Source: CAYYFX01 sp046330135
GTDB taxonomy: Bacteria > ARS69
NCBI GenBank assembly: GCA_046330135.1
Contig: JAXLTI010000004.1
Location: 806,001 to 870,000, forward strand
Direction of reading: 5' to 3'
DNA: 64,000 nt
The notes under the pieces are model-generated. The model ran no database searches, was not told the DNA's origin, and saw only the letters and a program-made list of their open reading frames with translations. Positions 47,801 to 55,945 of this stretch are shown here, in pieces. Position 1 is the first letter of the stretch. Every line of letters starts with the position of its first letter. The translations under genes and the position numbers were made by a program.

Positions 47801-49263
47801 GGCGCGCGACGCGCGGGATCGGTCTCGGCGCCCTTCGTGGAGTCGATCGCCGCCGCGATCCGATTCGCCCGGGCGCGCTCCCTCTCGGCGTCATCGGTGA
47901 GCTTCCGCAGCCCCGTGGTGGCGCGCGGCTTCCAGATCTCGTCGTGCGAGCGAGCCACCAGCACCGGCGCGCGCTCGGCGAAGGTCTGGAGCCAGCTCTC
48001 CAGAGCGCCGGAGAGGACCTGCTCCTCGCTCAGGATCTCGGCCGGGCTCGGCACGTCCGGCGGAAGCGCCTCGTGATGGCGGGCGGCCGGGCCTTCGGTG
48101 CGGAAGCGTACGAGCGCCATCGCCACGAGGAGCTGGCCGCGACATTCCTCGAGGAACTGCGCGGTGCGGGCCGCGATGCGATGCGTCTCCGCGTCCTCGA
48201 GCGCGGCGAGCTGCGCCACGATCTCCGCCGAGCGCGCCATGAGCGCGCGGAGCTTCGCGAACTCCTCGTCGAGGGAGCGGATCTCGCCGGCGGCGAGGTC
48301 GGCGCCGTGTCCGTAGTAGCGCCCGCCGCGATGCGCGTCGTCCTCCGCGAGAACCAGCGCGCGCCGGTCGCGCCCGAGCGTGGTGCGGGCGGCGTCCAGC
48401 TGGGCGGCGAGATCGTCCGCCGGCCGGCGCTCCTCCGCGCTCGGCGCGGGCAATGGCGCGAAGCTCGCCGCGGGCGGGGCATCCATCGGCTCGGCCGGGA
48501 GGAGAATCGGCCGCGCCACGTCGCCCGTCGTGGGCAGGTGCAGGTCCAGCGTGGCGTCCATGCGTGCGCGAAGCGTGGATTCCGTGGCGCCCACGTCCAG
48601 GCGCAGCGCCTTCTCGCCGGGCGCGCCGTCGTTCCATGTGCGGAAGATCCGGTCCACGAGCGAGTCGCTCGGGCTCTCGAGATGCGCGAGCGCGTCGTCC
48701 TCGGCGCGCCACTCGACCTCCGCGCCGTCCAGGAGCTTCCGCGCGTCGTCGTAGCGCTTCTCGCGGAGCGCCGTCAGACCCTGCGCCGCGGCCTCGTGGC
48801 GGGCGCGCTCGGCGGCGGCGCCCACGGGGCGTGCCGTCTTCGCCGCCTCGCCCACGTTCACCTGGAAGAGCGCCGCCAGCGACTCCGCCGGCGCCGAGCC
48901 GGGCGTAGCCAGCCCGGGGGCCACGCGCGCAGCGTCGAGGCCGGCCAGGATGTCCGCCCAGCGGGCGAAGTCGCCGCCCGAAGCGTGCAGGCGCGCGGTC
49001 AGCTCCGCGAAGCGCGCGCGATCCCCCAGGGAATGCGCGGCCCACGCCTCGAGGAAGTCGGCGCGCGGATCGGCCGTGGTGGAGTCCCGCGCGGCCAGCA
49101 CGTCGCGCGCGCCGGCCACGTCGCCCTCGGTCAGGAGCGCCGCGGCGCGCCGGAGCGAAAGCTCATTCCAGGTCTCGGCGGGCGCGGCGAACGCCGGCCG
49201 TGCCGCGAGCTCCAGGAGCCCGCAAGCCAGAGCGATGCCGAGCGGACGGGGGAGGGGGAACAC
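44812..49263 (-). CDS. Very large exported TPR protein (1483 aa)
   Basis: A signal peptide (GIALACGLLELAARPAFA) precedes a 1450-residue chain of alpha-helical repeats rich in Ala, Asp and Arg. Many TPR/YbgF-like pairs can be read, such as AHEAHLRLGDDRIGQKDVAGALAHYEAA-type segments around 700 and WHYGAGEAAISLGRYENAVK around 940. The region about 280-420 looks more like coiled coil (RTLGRDRRALVLAEDDAHRG). Size, repeats and position beside ExbB/ExbD/AgmX and a TPR lipoprotein recall GltI/AgmK of myxobacterial gliding. That assignment rests on architecture, not on aligned identity. It would form a long periplasmic scaffold. Confidence 0.85.
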   Translation of the reverse strand: MFPLPRPLGIALACGLLELAARPAFAAPAETWNELSLRRAAALLTEGDVAGARDVLAARDSTTADPRADFLEAWAAHSLGDRARFAELTARLHASGGDFARWADILAGLDAARVAPGLATPGSAPAESLAALFQVNVGEAAKTARPVGAAAERARHEAAAQGLTALREKRYDDARKLLDGAEVEWRAEDDALAHLESPSDSLVDRIFRTWNDGAPGEKALRLDVGATESTLRARMDATLDLHLPTTGDVARPILLPAEPMDAPPAASFAPLPAPSAEERRPADDLAAQLDAARTTLGRDRRALVLAEDDAHRGGRYYGHGADLAAGEIRSLDEEFAKLRALMARSAEIVAQLAALEDAETHRIAARTAQFLEECRGQLLVAMALVRFRTEGPAARHHEALPPDVPSPAEILSEEQVLSGALESWLQTFAERAPVLVARSHDEIWKPRATTGLRKLTDDAERERARANRIAAAIDSTKGAETDPARRAPLVAAVRTDEILARKLADALRMERKRVVVAAVASARDAHRRAGEGLFYGAAAAAHELALASKDSTDDATSRARSRALLADAEVRYRAFLDAYPQSTARSEVRFRLADALLVDAREDFRDAMTRFLGNSGAATETDARSLAPFVDYGPALEIYLSLLADDPKFAHRDAVLYHAGMILTDENDPKGLVHLATLVSDYPDSPHAQEAHLRLGDDRIGQKDVAGALAHYEAASHGPDVEHSAIALYHVGWARFQLDDFDGSALAFHQLTELYRAHPDAARTTDLRDEAEDHLVQALARGGGAVAFARLFPVAPAGTHDSTDAEASRTLARLGDLYRGYSRFDDAVRADSLWLARWPEAPEALDAARRLASTMERGEKPDAARDARLALAPQFREGSPWWKANAADSLRQAGDEFARNAYVGAALHHHELARTKNAPADWSAAADLYATLLEGWPKHGSAPAWHYGAGEAAISLGRYENAVKSFDEAAASDTASFRVDAAWHAVHARDSWYESERPAGTAADRGPGPEKLAKPLLAAIDAFVGYHPDDKRVGDLLWRKGHVAQAHGWSDEAVGAFAQLAAVRPADPRALDSSRLAAQLLVDRGDFKKAGDAYASAARLARTTGKDSIAVKLEAAVPACAFKDAESVATKKGDGEDSARLFEDVAARWPKFTDAPRALYRAGAGFAAAKETADAVRVWTLLGNRYPKSDLARDASVETARAWKAAGRKLEASRASERFADTFPADPDAPAALLDAADLAYAAGDSTDGGRLEDKYMTQHPQDVETTMAVLDRRARGELASVSAAHPVSGLLAAPTKTRPASATRRWMDLAKAHPKTASRELLAQVAFLGGEEARAAYERVTLTQPLKVSVAKKKSLLENALKEYRSCAAQETAPWNRAAATRIGECLVAFGDALMQSERPADLGKDDLVAYEEVLSRQSAPFFDKGEDVWSQLVRHAGDAPKDEWVERAKQELWPRIARRFSHVPEVDYPLVTASSDGDSQP

Positions 49264-49269
49264 TCCACG

Positions 49270-50178
49270 TCACCTCGTCCAGGTCTTGGTGGCGAGCGCG
49301 CCCTGAGCGGCGGCAGGGTCGTAGCTCGACGCGTCGATCTCGAGGAACGTCAGGCGATCCCGCGCCGGTCCGAGCGCGATCTCCGCCGGCGCGGCCGAGC
49401 GCCAGCCGTCGCCTTCGAAGGAGACGAGCAGGCGATGGTCGCGCGGCTCGAACAGCTCGTGCAGGACCTCGGTGGCGCCGCCGCGCGCGAGCGACTGCCG
49501 CGCCTCGTCCGGGAGCGCCACGCGATAGGTGGGGCCGTCGGAGTCCTGGAGGACCATCGTGCGCGGCACGCCGGCGGCCGGGACGCCCGAGAGCACCACC
49601 ACCAGAGCCGTCTGCTGCCGCCCGATGAAGTCCTCCTCGAGCCAGGAGAGCCGCCCGTGCTGCGCGGCGAGGAGCTGCTCCATCGAGTCCATCTGGTGCT
49701 CCAGGTCCTCGATCCCCGACACGCTGGAGAGGAGCTCGTGGGTCTTGATGCTCGCCTCGCCGGCGGCGGCGGAGTCTCGCGCCGCCCGGATCTCCGCCAG
49801 CATCTCGCGGTAGCGGAGGAGGCGTGCGTCGAGCGGGCGGCCGTCCGCGGCGCGACGGTCCGCCACGAGCAACAGCGCGTCGAGGCGCGCGCGGAAGAAG
49901 TCGCGGTTCTCGGAGAGGAAGCGAAGCGTGGGGCGCTTCGGCTCCTTCTGCTTCATGGCCTCCACCTTGACCACGTCGACGCTGTCGATCACGGCGAGGG
50001 AGGCGGAGTCCGGCGACTCGGACGCGCCGGCTGCGCCACCGCTGCCGAAGAACGCGGTCAGGGCCGCCGCGCTGGTTCCGTGGGACGACGAGTCGGCGGC
50101 ACTCCCCGCGTGCGCCGCCGGAAGCCCGAGACCCGAGGCGAGAACGAGCGCCGCCGCGCCACCGATCAACCGCGCCAC
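49270..50178 (-). CDS. Exported coiled-coil protein, unknown function
   Basis: The protein has 302 residues. GTG at 50178 (signal VARLIGGAAALVLASGLGLPAAHAG) overlaps the upstream stop by 13 nt. The region about 75-160 is helical and charged (RFLSENRDFFRARLDALLLV, LDARLLRYREMLAEIRAARD, IEDLEHQMDSMEQLLAAQHG). A beta-rich C-terminal half follows (QQTALVVVLSGVPAAG, DHRLLVSFEGDGW, RDRLTFLEIDASSYDPA). It fits a periplasmic structural part of the operon-encoded machine; no family was recognised. Confidence 0.75.
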   Translation of the reverse strand: MARLIGGAAALVLASGLGLPAAHAGSAADSSSHGTSAAALTAFFGSGGAAGASESPDSASLAVIDSVDVVKVEAMKQKEPKRPTLRFLSENRDFFRARLDALLLVADRRAADGRPLDARLLRYREMLAEIRAARDSAAAGEASIKTHELLSSVSGIEDLEHQMDSMEQLLAAQHGRLSWLEEDFIGRQQTALVVVLSGVPAAGVPRTMVLQDSDGPTYRVALPDEARQSLARGGATEVLHELFEPRDHRLLVSFEGDGWRSAAPAEIALGPARDRLTFLEIDASSYDPAAAQGALATKTWTR

Positions 50179-50735
50179 GTCCGCACCACCTTTCCGGAGG
50201 AAGCGTCGACGACGACCCAGAGACCCGGGACGGACGACGACTCGTAGACGACGGCCCACGTGGCGTCGTCCGGAGCGTCCGGTCGGAGCACGCCGCGGAC
50301 GAGGAGCATCGAGCGCACGCGGCCGGCGTTCTCGCGACGGAACTTCGCGCCCGCTTCGTCCTCCGCGGCCGCGAGCGCCTGCGAGCTGTCCACCCACGGC
50401 GCTTCGAGCGGCGGTGCGGGGAACGAGAAGGAGAGATCGTTGGCCTGGCGGATCTCGCCGTTCTCGATCGAGTACGAGCGCGCGGCGTCGCGGCTCGGCG
50501 AGTAGAAGAGGTATCCCCACCGCGCGGCGTCGCCGGCCTCGGAGACGTCCTCGTCGTTCTCCACCCACACGAGCTTCGCGTCGTCCGCCCACGCCACGGC
50601 GGCCGAGCGAGCCAGGTCCTCGCCCGCGTGCGCGGTGAAGGGCTTGGCGTCCCCGGCGCAGGCGGCGCGCGGCGCGAGCGCGACCGCCGCCGCCACGCCC
50701 GCCAGCGCGGCGCTCCGCATCAGCGTTTCCGTCAT
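50166..50735 (-). CDS. Exported protein with PepSY-like C-terminal region
   Basis: The protein has 189 residues. The ATG at 50735 overlaps GAGGA spacing well, 8 nt after the previous stop, and opens a signal peptide (LAGVAAAVALAPRAACA). The pattern of charged strands and the end WAVVYESSSVPGLWVVVDASSGKVVRTW resembles PepSY-type domains, which often bind or inhibit partner proteins in the envelope. The similarity is by eye and weak. It sits between a barrel gene and the coiled-coil gene. Confidence 0.7.
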   Translation of the reverse strand: MTETLMRSAALAGVAAAVALAPRAACAGDAKPFTAHAGEDLARSAAVAWADDAKLVWVENDEDVSEAGDAARWGYLFYSPSRDAARSYSIENGEIRQANDLSFSFPAPPLEAPWVDSSQALAAAEDEAGAKFRRENAGRVRSMLLVRGVLRPDAPDDATWAVVYESSSVPGLWVVVDASSGKVVRTWRG

Positions 50736-50743
50736 CGCGTTCC

Positions 50744-51646
50744 TCACAGGAGCACCGTGGTGCCGATGGTGAAGACGAAGTTGTTGTTCGTGCGACGCGC
50801 CGGCGCCGTGCCCGAGTCGAACCGGTAGTTGCGGAACTCCCAGCGCATCGAGGTCTTCTTCGCCACGAAGAAGTGGATCCCGCCGCCGACGTTCCACGAG
50901 GACTCCGTGTCGCCGCGGAAGATCGTGGAGCCCACGCCGCCCGTGACGTAAGGCACGAGCTGGCGCCCCGGGAGGAGCTCGGCGTTCGCGTTCATGTCGT
51001 ACCAGATCATGTGGAACACTTCGGGCTCGAGACGCAGCGCGAAGAGGTCCTCCACGATCTCGGCGGGGCGATCGACGTGCGTCCAGGCGAGCCCGCCCTC
51101 GAACTCCAGCCAGTCCAGCAGGTAGTAGCCCACGCGGCCGCCGAGGGCGATCGAGTTGGACTTGCGGTCGAAGGAATAGCCGCCGGTCCAGCCCGTGAGC
51201 GTGAAGCTGCCGATGCGCGAGAACATCTTCGGGTTCGGACGGAACTCGAGGCCCGAGAGGTCGTAGCGCTCGTGGCAGAGCGACTCGTGGATCCAGCCGG
51301 TGCGCGACTCGGAGATGCGCACGTCGTACCACGCGTCGCGCTTCGTGATCACCGGATACTCGGCGTTCCGCGGAGCGACCATCATGATGGCGAACGACTC
51401 GCCGGGCCCGAGCCGCACGACGTTGTCGTCGGCGCGATCGAGCTTCACGAGGGTCCGCGTGGTGGTCCACGGCTCGTTGACCTGGGCGCCCGGCGCGGCG
51501 GCCGCGGCGGCGCCACTGGCCGCGGTCGCGGAGTCCGGCGCCACGGAGGACCACGCCGGACCGTCGTCCGCGGCGGCAGGTCGGGTCGCGAGCGTCAGCG
51601 TGAGCGCGGCCGCGAGCAGCGCGGCGGCGCATCGGTCGGTATTCAT
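50744..51646 (-). CDS. SH3-like plus outer-membrane beta-barrel protein
   Basis: The protein has 300 residues. After the signal peptide (LLAAALTLTLATRPAAA) comes an SH3-like domain (VVRLGPGESFAIMMVAPRNA, AWYDVRISESRTGWIHESL, about 70-130). Alternating amphipathic strands follow to the terminal LL (FTLTGWTGGYSFDRKSNSIA, GGRVGYYLLDWLEFEGGLAW, WEFRNYRFDSG). This strand pattern is that of the outer-membrane barrel family common in myxobacteria (OMP_myx_plus type). It is likely the outer-membrane part of the trans-envelope complex. Confidence 0.82.
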   Translation of the reverse strand: MNTDRCAAALLAAALTLTLATRPAAADDGPAWSSVAPDSATAASGAAAAAAPGAQVNEPWTTTRTLVKLDRADDNVVRLGPGESFAIMMVAPRNAEYPVITKRDAWYDVRISESRTGWIHESLCHERYDLSGLEFRPNPKMFSRIGSFTLTGWTGGYSFDRKSNSIALGGRVGYYLLDWLEFEGGLAWTHVDRPAEIVEDLFALRLEPEVFHMIWYDMNANAELLPGRQLVPYVTGGVGSTIFRGDTESSWNVGGGIHFFVAKKTSMRWEFRNYRFDSGTAPARRTNNNFVFTIGTTVLL

Positions 51647-51656
51647 CTCCCCCTCC

Positions 51657-52304
51657 TCAGAGCGCGACGAGCCGTCGCGTGATCTCGAAACGGCCGGTCC
51701 AGCTCCCGAAGGTCTCCCGTTCCGTGACGATTTCGTTGCCCCGGCGGTGCGACGTGGCCAGCGAGAACCAACTCCGCTCCGCGGAGGCGCCGGCCTCGAG
51801 GCCCCAGCGGAGCGACCGGCGCACCGCGAGCCCGCCGCCGCCCTCGAGCGCCGACACCGGCGCGAAGTCCACCTCGACCGGCAGGCCGCCGGGCCCGCCG
51901 TCCAGCTCGAGCGTGCGCGGCGACCAGGCGAAGCGCGCCACGCCGACGTTCCCGGTGGCGACGAAGCGGGCGCCCGCGAACCGCGCCAGCCGAACCTCGC
52001 CGATCCCGTCGACGCCGGTCAGCGACACGTCGAGCGAGCGGTCGTCCCCGGGGATCCCCGTGGCCTGCCGCGTGGACGCGCGCCACACGCGCGCGCCGCC
52101 CGCGACGCGGCCGGCCTGCGCGAGGCCCGAGACGCCCCACGCCGCGCGCGGAGCGGTGTCCCAGCGGTAGTCCGCGAGATGCGGGTCGAGCAGCACGACG
52201 CCGACCCACGGCCCGAGGGCGATGGAGCTCTCGTCCGCGCGCGCGACCCCGAAGGGCGAAGCACCCGTCACGACGAGCGCGATCGCCGCCGCCATCCTCC
52301 GCAT
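51657..52304 (-). CDS. Predicted outer-membrane beta-barrel protein
   Basis: The protein has 215 residues. The ATG at 52304 has GGAGGAGG five bases upstream; a GTG one codon earlier is the alternative. The signal peptide (MAAAIALVVTGASPFGVARA) leads into short amphipathic strands (GPWVGVVLLDPHLADYRW, GGARVWRAST, GLEAGASAERSWFSLATSHR) and an end ITRRLVAL. No family was recognised, but spacing (16 nt after the previous stop) places it in the operon. Confidence 0.75.
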   Translation of the reverse strand: MRRMAAAIALVVTGASPFGVARADESSIALGPWVGVVLLDPHLADYRWDTAPRAAWGVSGLAQAGRVAGGARVWRASTRQATGIPGDDRSLDVSLTGVDGIGEVRLARFAGARFVATGNVGVARFAWSPRTLELDGGPGGLPVEVDFAPVSALEGGGGLAVRRSLRWGLEAGASAERSWFSLATSHRRGNEIVTERETFGSWTGRFEITRRLVAL

Positions 52305-52320
52305 CACCGCCTCCTCCGCC

Positions 52321-52932
52321 TCACGACCCGCCTTGGTTGATCTCCAGACCGGTGGACAGGATCTCGTTCTCTTCCGAGGGGAACGGGGTCACGACGTCCA
52401 CGCGGGACCCGTCGTCCATCTCGACCTCGTCCACGTTGCCGAAGTACACGAGCAGGAAGAGCGTGCTCGCCGGATGGACCGCGGCCCTCGCGACGCTGTC
52501 GGCCACCGCGCCGCCGGTCGTCGGCGGCGGAAGACCCGCATCGATCGAGAGCGGGATCTCCTGGATCAGATGGTCGAAGCCCGTGACCGCGCGCGACGCG
52601 AAGCCGAGCGAGGTGGACTCGGCGAGGATCCGGTCCACGTCGCGGGCCTTCGCGAGCTTGTCCTCGTTCGGCGGGAACGTGATGTCCCCCGGCGTCAGCG
52701 TGTCCGACGCGCGCACTTCCGCGATCACGAAGCCCGTGAGGAGCTTGCGGAAAGTGATGCGCGCGGTGAGCGTGATCGGCGCCGGCGTGCCCGGCGTCAC
52801 CGTCGTGACGTCGGGCCCGTTCGCGACCTCGAGAAGCGTCCACCGCTGATCGATGGGCGGCGACTCGAGGCAACCCGGCAGCAGCAGCGCGGCCACGCCG
52901 AGCGGCGCCGCGTGCGAGAGACGGAGCTTCAT
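52321..52932 (-). CDS. Lipoprotein, unknown function
   Basis: The protein has 203 residues, starting MKLRLSHAAPLGVAALLLPG with the lipobox Cys next (LLPGCLES). The mature part looks like a single beta-sandwich (APITLTARITFRKLLTGFVI, STLFLLVYFGNVDEVEMDDG). The end is acidic (PFPSEENEILSTGLEINQGG). The ATG overlaps the stop of the NHL gene (ATGA). Confidence 0.75.
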   Translation of the reverse strand: MKLRLSHAAPLGVAALLLPGCLESPPIDQRWTLLEVANGPDVTTVTPGTPAPITLTARITFRKLLTGFVIAEVRASDTLTPGDITFPPNEDKLAKARDVDRILAESTSLGFASRAVTGFDHLIQEIPLSIDAGLPPPTTGGAVADSVARAAVHPASTLFLLVYFGNVDEVEMDDGSRVDVVTPFPSEENEILSTGLEINQGGS

Positions 52933-54563
52933 CGCAGGTAGACCACCTTGCGGACGTCGGACGCGCGACCCGCCGTGAGTCGCGCCAGGTAGACGCCCGC
53001 CGCCACGACGCGGCCCTGCCCGTCGCGACCGTCCCACGCCACGGCGTGCGCGCCGGCGGCGAGCGAGCCGCTGGAGAGCCGGCGAACGAGCCGGCCGCCG
53101 AGGTCGTAGATCGCGAGCGAGTGGGAGCTCACGCCGCCCGCCGGAATCGCGAAGCGGACCTGCGTGGAGCCGTCGAACGGGTTCGGAACGATGCCGACGA
53201 CGGCGAGCGCGTTCGGCGCCACCGCGGGGCCGTTCCAGGAGAACGGGGCCTCGCCCTGACCGCCGGGCGAGCCGTCGTACGTGGACTGCGCCACGACGCG
53301 CATCGAGTAGTCGCCCTGCGACATCGTCAGCGCATCCGCGCGCAGCGCCACGTCCTGATGTCCGGCGTCACGCGTGCCGAGGTCCTCGCGCGCCACGACG
53401 TTGCCGTCATGATCCACGACTTCGGCAGCCACGGCGGCGCGATCGGTGAGCGTGAACGCCGCGCTCAGCCCGCCGTCCGCGCGGACCGCCACGTCCGTCA
53501 CGTCGGCGCCGAGCCGCATGAGCTTCAAGCCGCTCCGGTCCGCCCACTCCTCGACCACGACGCCCACGCCCTGGCCCACCCACTTCGTCTCGTTCGTACG
53601 GTGATCGGTCCGGGTGACGAAGGCCACGTGGAAGGCGCGCGGTCGCTCCACGCCGGCGCTCAGCCGGGCCACCGGCTCCAGCGACGACGTGAGCTTCGTG
53701 ATGCCCCACACGGGCGACGCCGCGTACACGTTGCCCCAGTGGTCCGTGTCCAGCGACGTGATGCCTTCCGCGTCCAGGCGCTGCTCGGCGGCCCACTCGA
53801 AGTGGTCGCCGGCGTCGCGCAGCTGCACGATGCGATGGTTGTGCGAGTCCGCGACGTACACGCGATCCGTCGCCAGGCCGTCCGCGTGGCCCACGGCGAT
53901 CGCCATGGGGCCGGCGAAGTGGCCCGGCCCGCTGCCGAGCTCGCCGACCGACGCGCGGAGCGTGGCGCCGCCGTCCGACAGGTCGTAGCGGAGCACGCGG
54001 CTCGCGCCGGCGTCCGCCACGTAGAGGCGGTCATCCGAGTAGTCGAAGGGCGTTCCGGCGTCCGAGTGCGCCACCGCGTACGGATTCGCGAAGCCCGGGA
54101 TGGCGAAGCGCGGGACGAGCGTGACGTGGTCGTACTCCGTCACGACGTCGAACGCGAGGACGCGGCGATTGCCCGAGTCCGCCACGTAGAGTCGGCCGCG
54201 GGCGTCCGCGGTCAGCCCGCGCGGCGCCGAGAGCGCGCCGAACGCGGAGCCGGCGCCGCCCCAGGCGGTGAGATCGCCTTCGATCTCGCCCACGAGGAGG
54301 CGGTTCCACGAGGCGTCGGACACCACCTGGAACCAATGCGACTCGAGATAGGGGAAGCGATCGTACACGTCCACGTGTCCCACGACCGCCGTGGCCCACG
54401 GACTGCCGAAGAGGTCGCGCTGCACCTTGTCCCGCGTGACGGAGCGATCGAGCACGTCGATGCCGGCCGCGGGCAAGAGCGGCGCCGGCGAGAACGTGCT
54501 GGCCTGCGCGCTCGTCGCGACGACGGCGCAGAGCGTGGTGATGAGCGAGGTCGTCCGAAGCAT
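52929..54563 (-). CDS. NHL-repeat beta-propeller protein with FlgD/Por-like C-terminal domain
   Basis: The protein has 544 residues, with signal peptide SLITTLCAVVATSAQA. NHL-type blades are read between about 105 and 330: SAPRGLTADARGRLYVADSG, DDRLYVADAGASRVLRYDL and TDRVYVADSHNHRIVQLRD. A beta-sandwich follows, then a FlgD/Por-like domain (VGIVPNPFDGSTQVRFAIPA, IYDLGGRLVRRLSS, WDGRDGQGRVVAAGVYLA, final VVYLR). NHL propellers generally bind proteins or glycans. It is the only gene of the 19-gene series with this C-terminal domain, linking the operon to the same export or attachment route as the giant proteins. Confidence 0.88.
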   Translation of the reverse strand: MLRTTSLITTLCAVVATSAQASTFSPAPLLPAAGIDVLDRSVTRDKVQRDLFGSPWATAVVGHVDVYDRFPYLESHWFQVVSDASWNRLLVGEIEGDLTAWGGAGSAFGALSAPRGLTADARGRLYVADSGNRRVLAFDVVTEYDHVTLVPRFAIPGFANPYAVAHSDAGTPFDYSDDRLYVADAGASRVLRYDLSDGGATLRASVGELGSGPGHFAGPMAIAVGHADGLATDRVYVADSHNHRIVQLRDAGDHFEWAAEQRLDAEGITSLDTDHWGNVYAASPVWGITKLTSSLEPVARLSAGVERPRAFHVAFVTRTDHRTNETKWVGQGVGVVVEEWADRSGLKLMRLGADVTDVAVRADGGLSAAFTLTDRAAVAAEVVDHDGNVVAREDLGTRDAGHQDVALRADALTMSQGDYSMRVVAQSTYDGSPGGQGEAPFSWNGPAVAPNALAVVGIVPNPFDGSTQVRFAIPAGGVSSHSLAIYDLGGRLVRRLSSGSLAAGAHAVAWDGRDGQGRVVAAGVYLARLTAGRASDVRKVVYLR

Positions 54564-54581
54564 CGGCCCCTCCTTGCGCGG

Positions 54582-55715
54582 TCAGTACGTGAAGACGAGT
54601 CCGGTCTGGAAGATGTTGGCCGAGAAGTTGTTCGTGTTGAAATAGCGCTCGTACTGGACGTCCAGGCCGACGTTCCCGAGGAAGTCGAGCTTGAACGGCG
54701 CTCGGCCGAACTTCCACGTCAGCTCCGTGCCGAACAGGTGCGAGTCGAACGCGCCCATCCGGTAGTCCGCCGTCTGGTAGCCGCCCACGCCGCCGGGCAC
54801 GAGATACTCGTCGCGCCAGAAGTCGGCGGCGCCCTGCGTGTACCAGCGATAGCGGTAGCGAACGACGACGGACTCGCCCACGTACTGGAGCAGCTTCGCG
54901 CCGAACGTGTGCGACAGGATGCCCCAGTCGTCGGCGTAGAGCTTGTAGTCCAGCTTCAGGCTCGACCGGTTCGGCAGGTACCGGTTCACCTTGAGGAAGA
55001 AGTCCCTCCGGTTCCGCTCGTCCGGCTGCGACTCGGGCACGTACGCGCCCGCGACGTAGACGTTCCGATACGGGTTGTGCTGCAGCCCCTCCACGCGGGA
55101 CAGCTCCGCGCCGCCCTGCACGATCGTGGTGGGCGTGGCGGTCCAGGTGGCCACCACGTCGCCGTGGACCGTGTCCTTGTGGGCGTCCGGCGTGGCGGTG
55201 TCCTGGTCGGCCAGGGGCTTGATGCGATCCCAGCCGTAACTCCCGCCGAACGACAGCGTCAGGTTGTCGTCGAAGAGCGGCCGCTCGTACCCGCCGGCCA
55301 CCTGCTGCGCGAAGTAGTCGGACTCGGACGAGACGTAGTAGCCCGCGCTGAAGCCTTGCCAGCGGAGCGTGGAGTCCAGCGCGTTGCGGGCCTTCGACCA
55401 GTCCGCGTACGGGTTGGACGTGGACGAGATGGGCCGGCTGGCGCTCGAGATCGAGTCCAGCGCCTGCTGGCTGCCCGGCGCGGCCGTGATCCCGGGCACG
55501 ACGACGATCTCCCGGGTCAGGCCCACGGAGAGCCCCGTGTTCTTCGCGAGATCCAGCTGCCAGGAGCCGGTCTCGGAATACACGTGGACCCGATCGGAGT
55601 CCGAGAAGAGCTCGAAGTGCAGCCCGGTCTCCCGGCTCTCGGGATCCAGCCCGGCGTGGGCCGGCGGCGCGAGCAGGAGAGCGGTGACCGCGAGCTGGAG
55701 GCGGCTCAGTTGCAC
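54582..55715 (-). CDS. DUF3570-family outer-membrane beta-barrel protein
   Basis: The protein has 377 residues. GTG at 55715 overlaps the DUF4266 stop by 10 nt; signal VQLSRLQLAVTALLLAPPA. The barrel pattern is clear: ETGLHFELFSDSDRVHVYS, SAGYYVSSESDYFAQQVAGG, DFFLKVNRYLPNRSSLKLDY, VRYRYRWYTQGAADFWRDEY and GTELTWKFG, ending in GLVFTY with a terminal aromatic. DUF3570 proteins usually occur with DUF4266 and a thioredoxin-like protein, as here. Function is not established; a porin or receptor role for the cognate lipoprotein is plausible. Confidence 0.87.
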   Translation of the reverse strand: MQLSRLQLAVTALLLAPPAHAGLDPESRETGLHFELFSDSDRVHVYSETGSWQLDLAKNTGLSVGLTREIVVVPGITAAPGSQQALDSISSASRPISSTSNPYADWSKARNALDSTLRWQGFSAGYYVSSESDYFAQQVAGGYERPLFDDNLTLSFGGSYGWDRIKPLADQDTATPDAHKDTVHGDVVATWTATPTTIVQGGAELSRVEGLQHNPYRNVYVAGAYVPESQPDERNRRDFFLKVNRYLPNRSSLKLDYKLYADDWGILSHTFGAKLLQYVGESVVVRYRYRWYTQGAADFWRDEYLVPGGVGGYQTADYRMGAFDSHLFGTELTWKFGRAPFKLDFLGNVGLDVQYERYFNTNNFSANIFQTGLVFTY

Positions 55716-55945
55716 GCGCAGCCTCCTGCGGCCACGCCCGCGCCGCCCGTGGAGCCCTCCCGCGCTTCCATCCAGTGGAGGTCGTGCGCCGCTTCGCGCA
55801 CGTCGCTCCGGAACGACATGATCGGATCGGCGAGGTTCTCCCGCTGGTACGGGCGCACCGTCGCGCACGCCGACATGAGCGCTCCGGCCGCCAGGATCGC
55901 GGCCAGCGTGAGCCAACGTCGAAGGCTTCGTCCGTGCCGCATCAT
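55706..55945 (-). CDS. DUF4266 small lipoprotein with Gly-Gly-Cys tail
   Basis: The protein has 79 residues. Lipobox ALMSAC is followed by RENLADPIM and the signature end EGSTGGAGVAAGGCACN; the family tail is usually GGCGCN. The two closing cysteines could carry a thioether, metal or disulfide. The ATG overlaps the thioredoxin stop (ATGA), and the next gene, DUF3570, overlaps its own stop. The order thioredoxin, DUF4266, DUF3570 is a known conserved neighbourhood, and the thioredoxin could act on the tail cysteines (inference). Confidence 0.87.
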   Translation of the reverse strand: MMRHGRSLRRWLTLAAILAAGALMSACATVRPYQRENLADPIMSFRSDVREAAHDLHWMEAREGSTGGAGVAAGGCACN

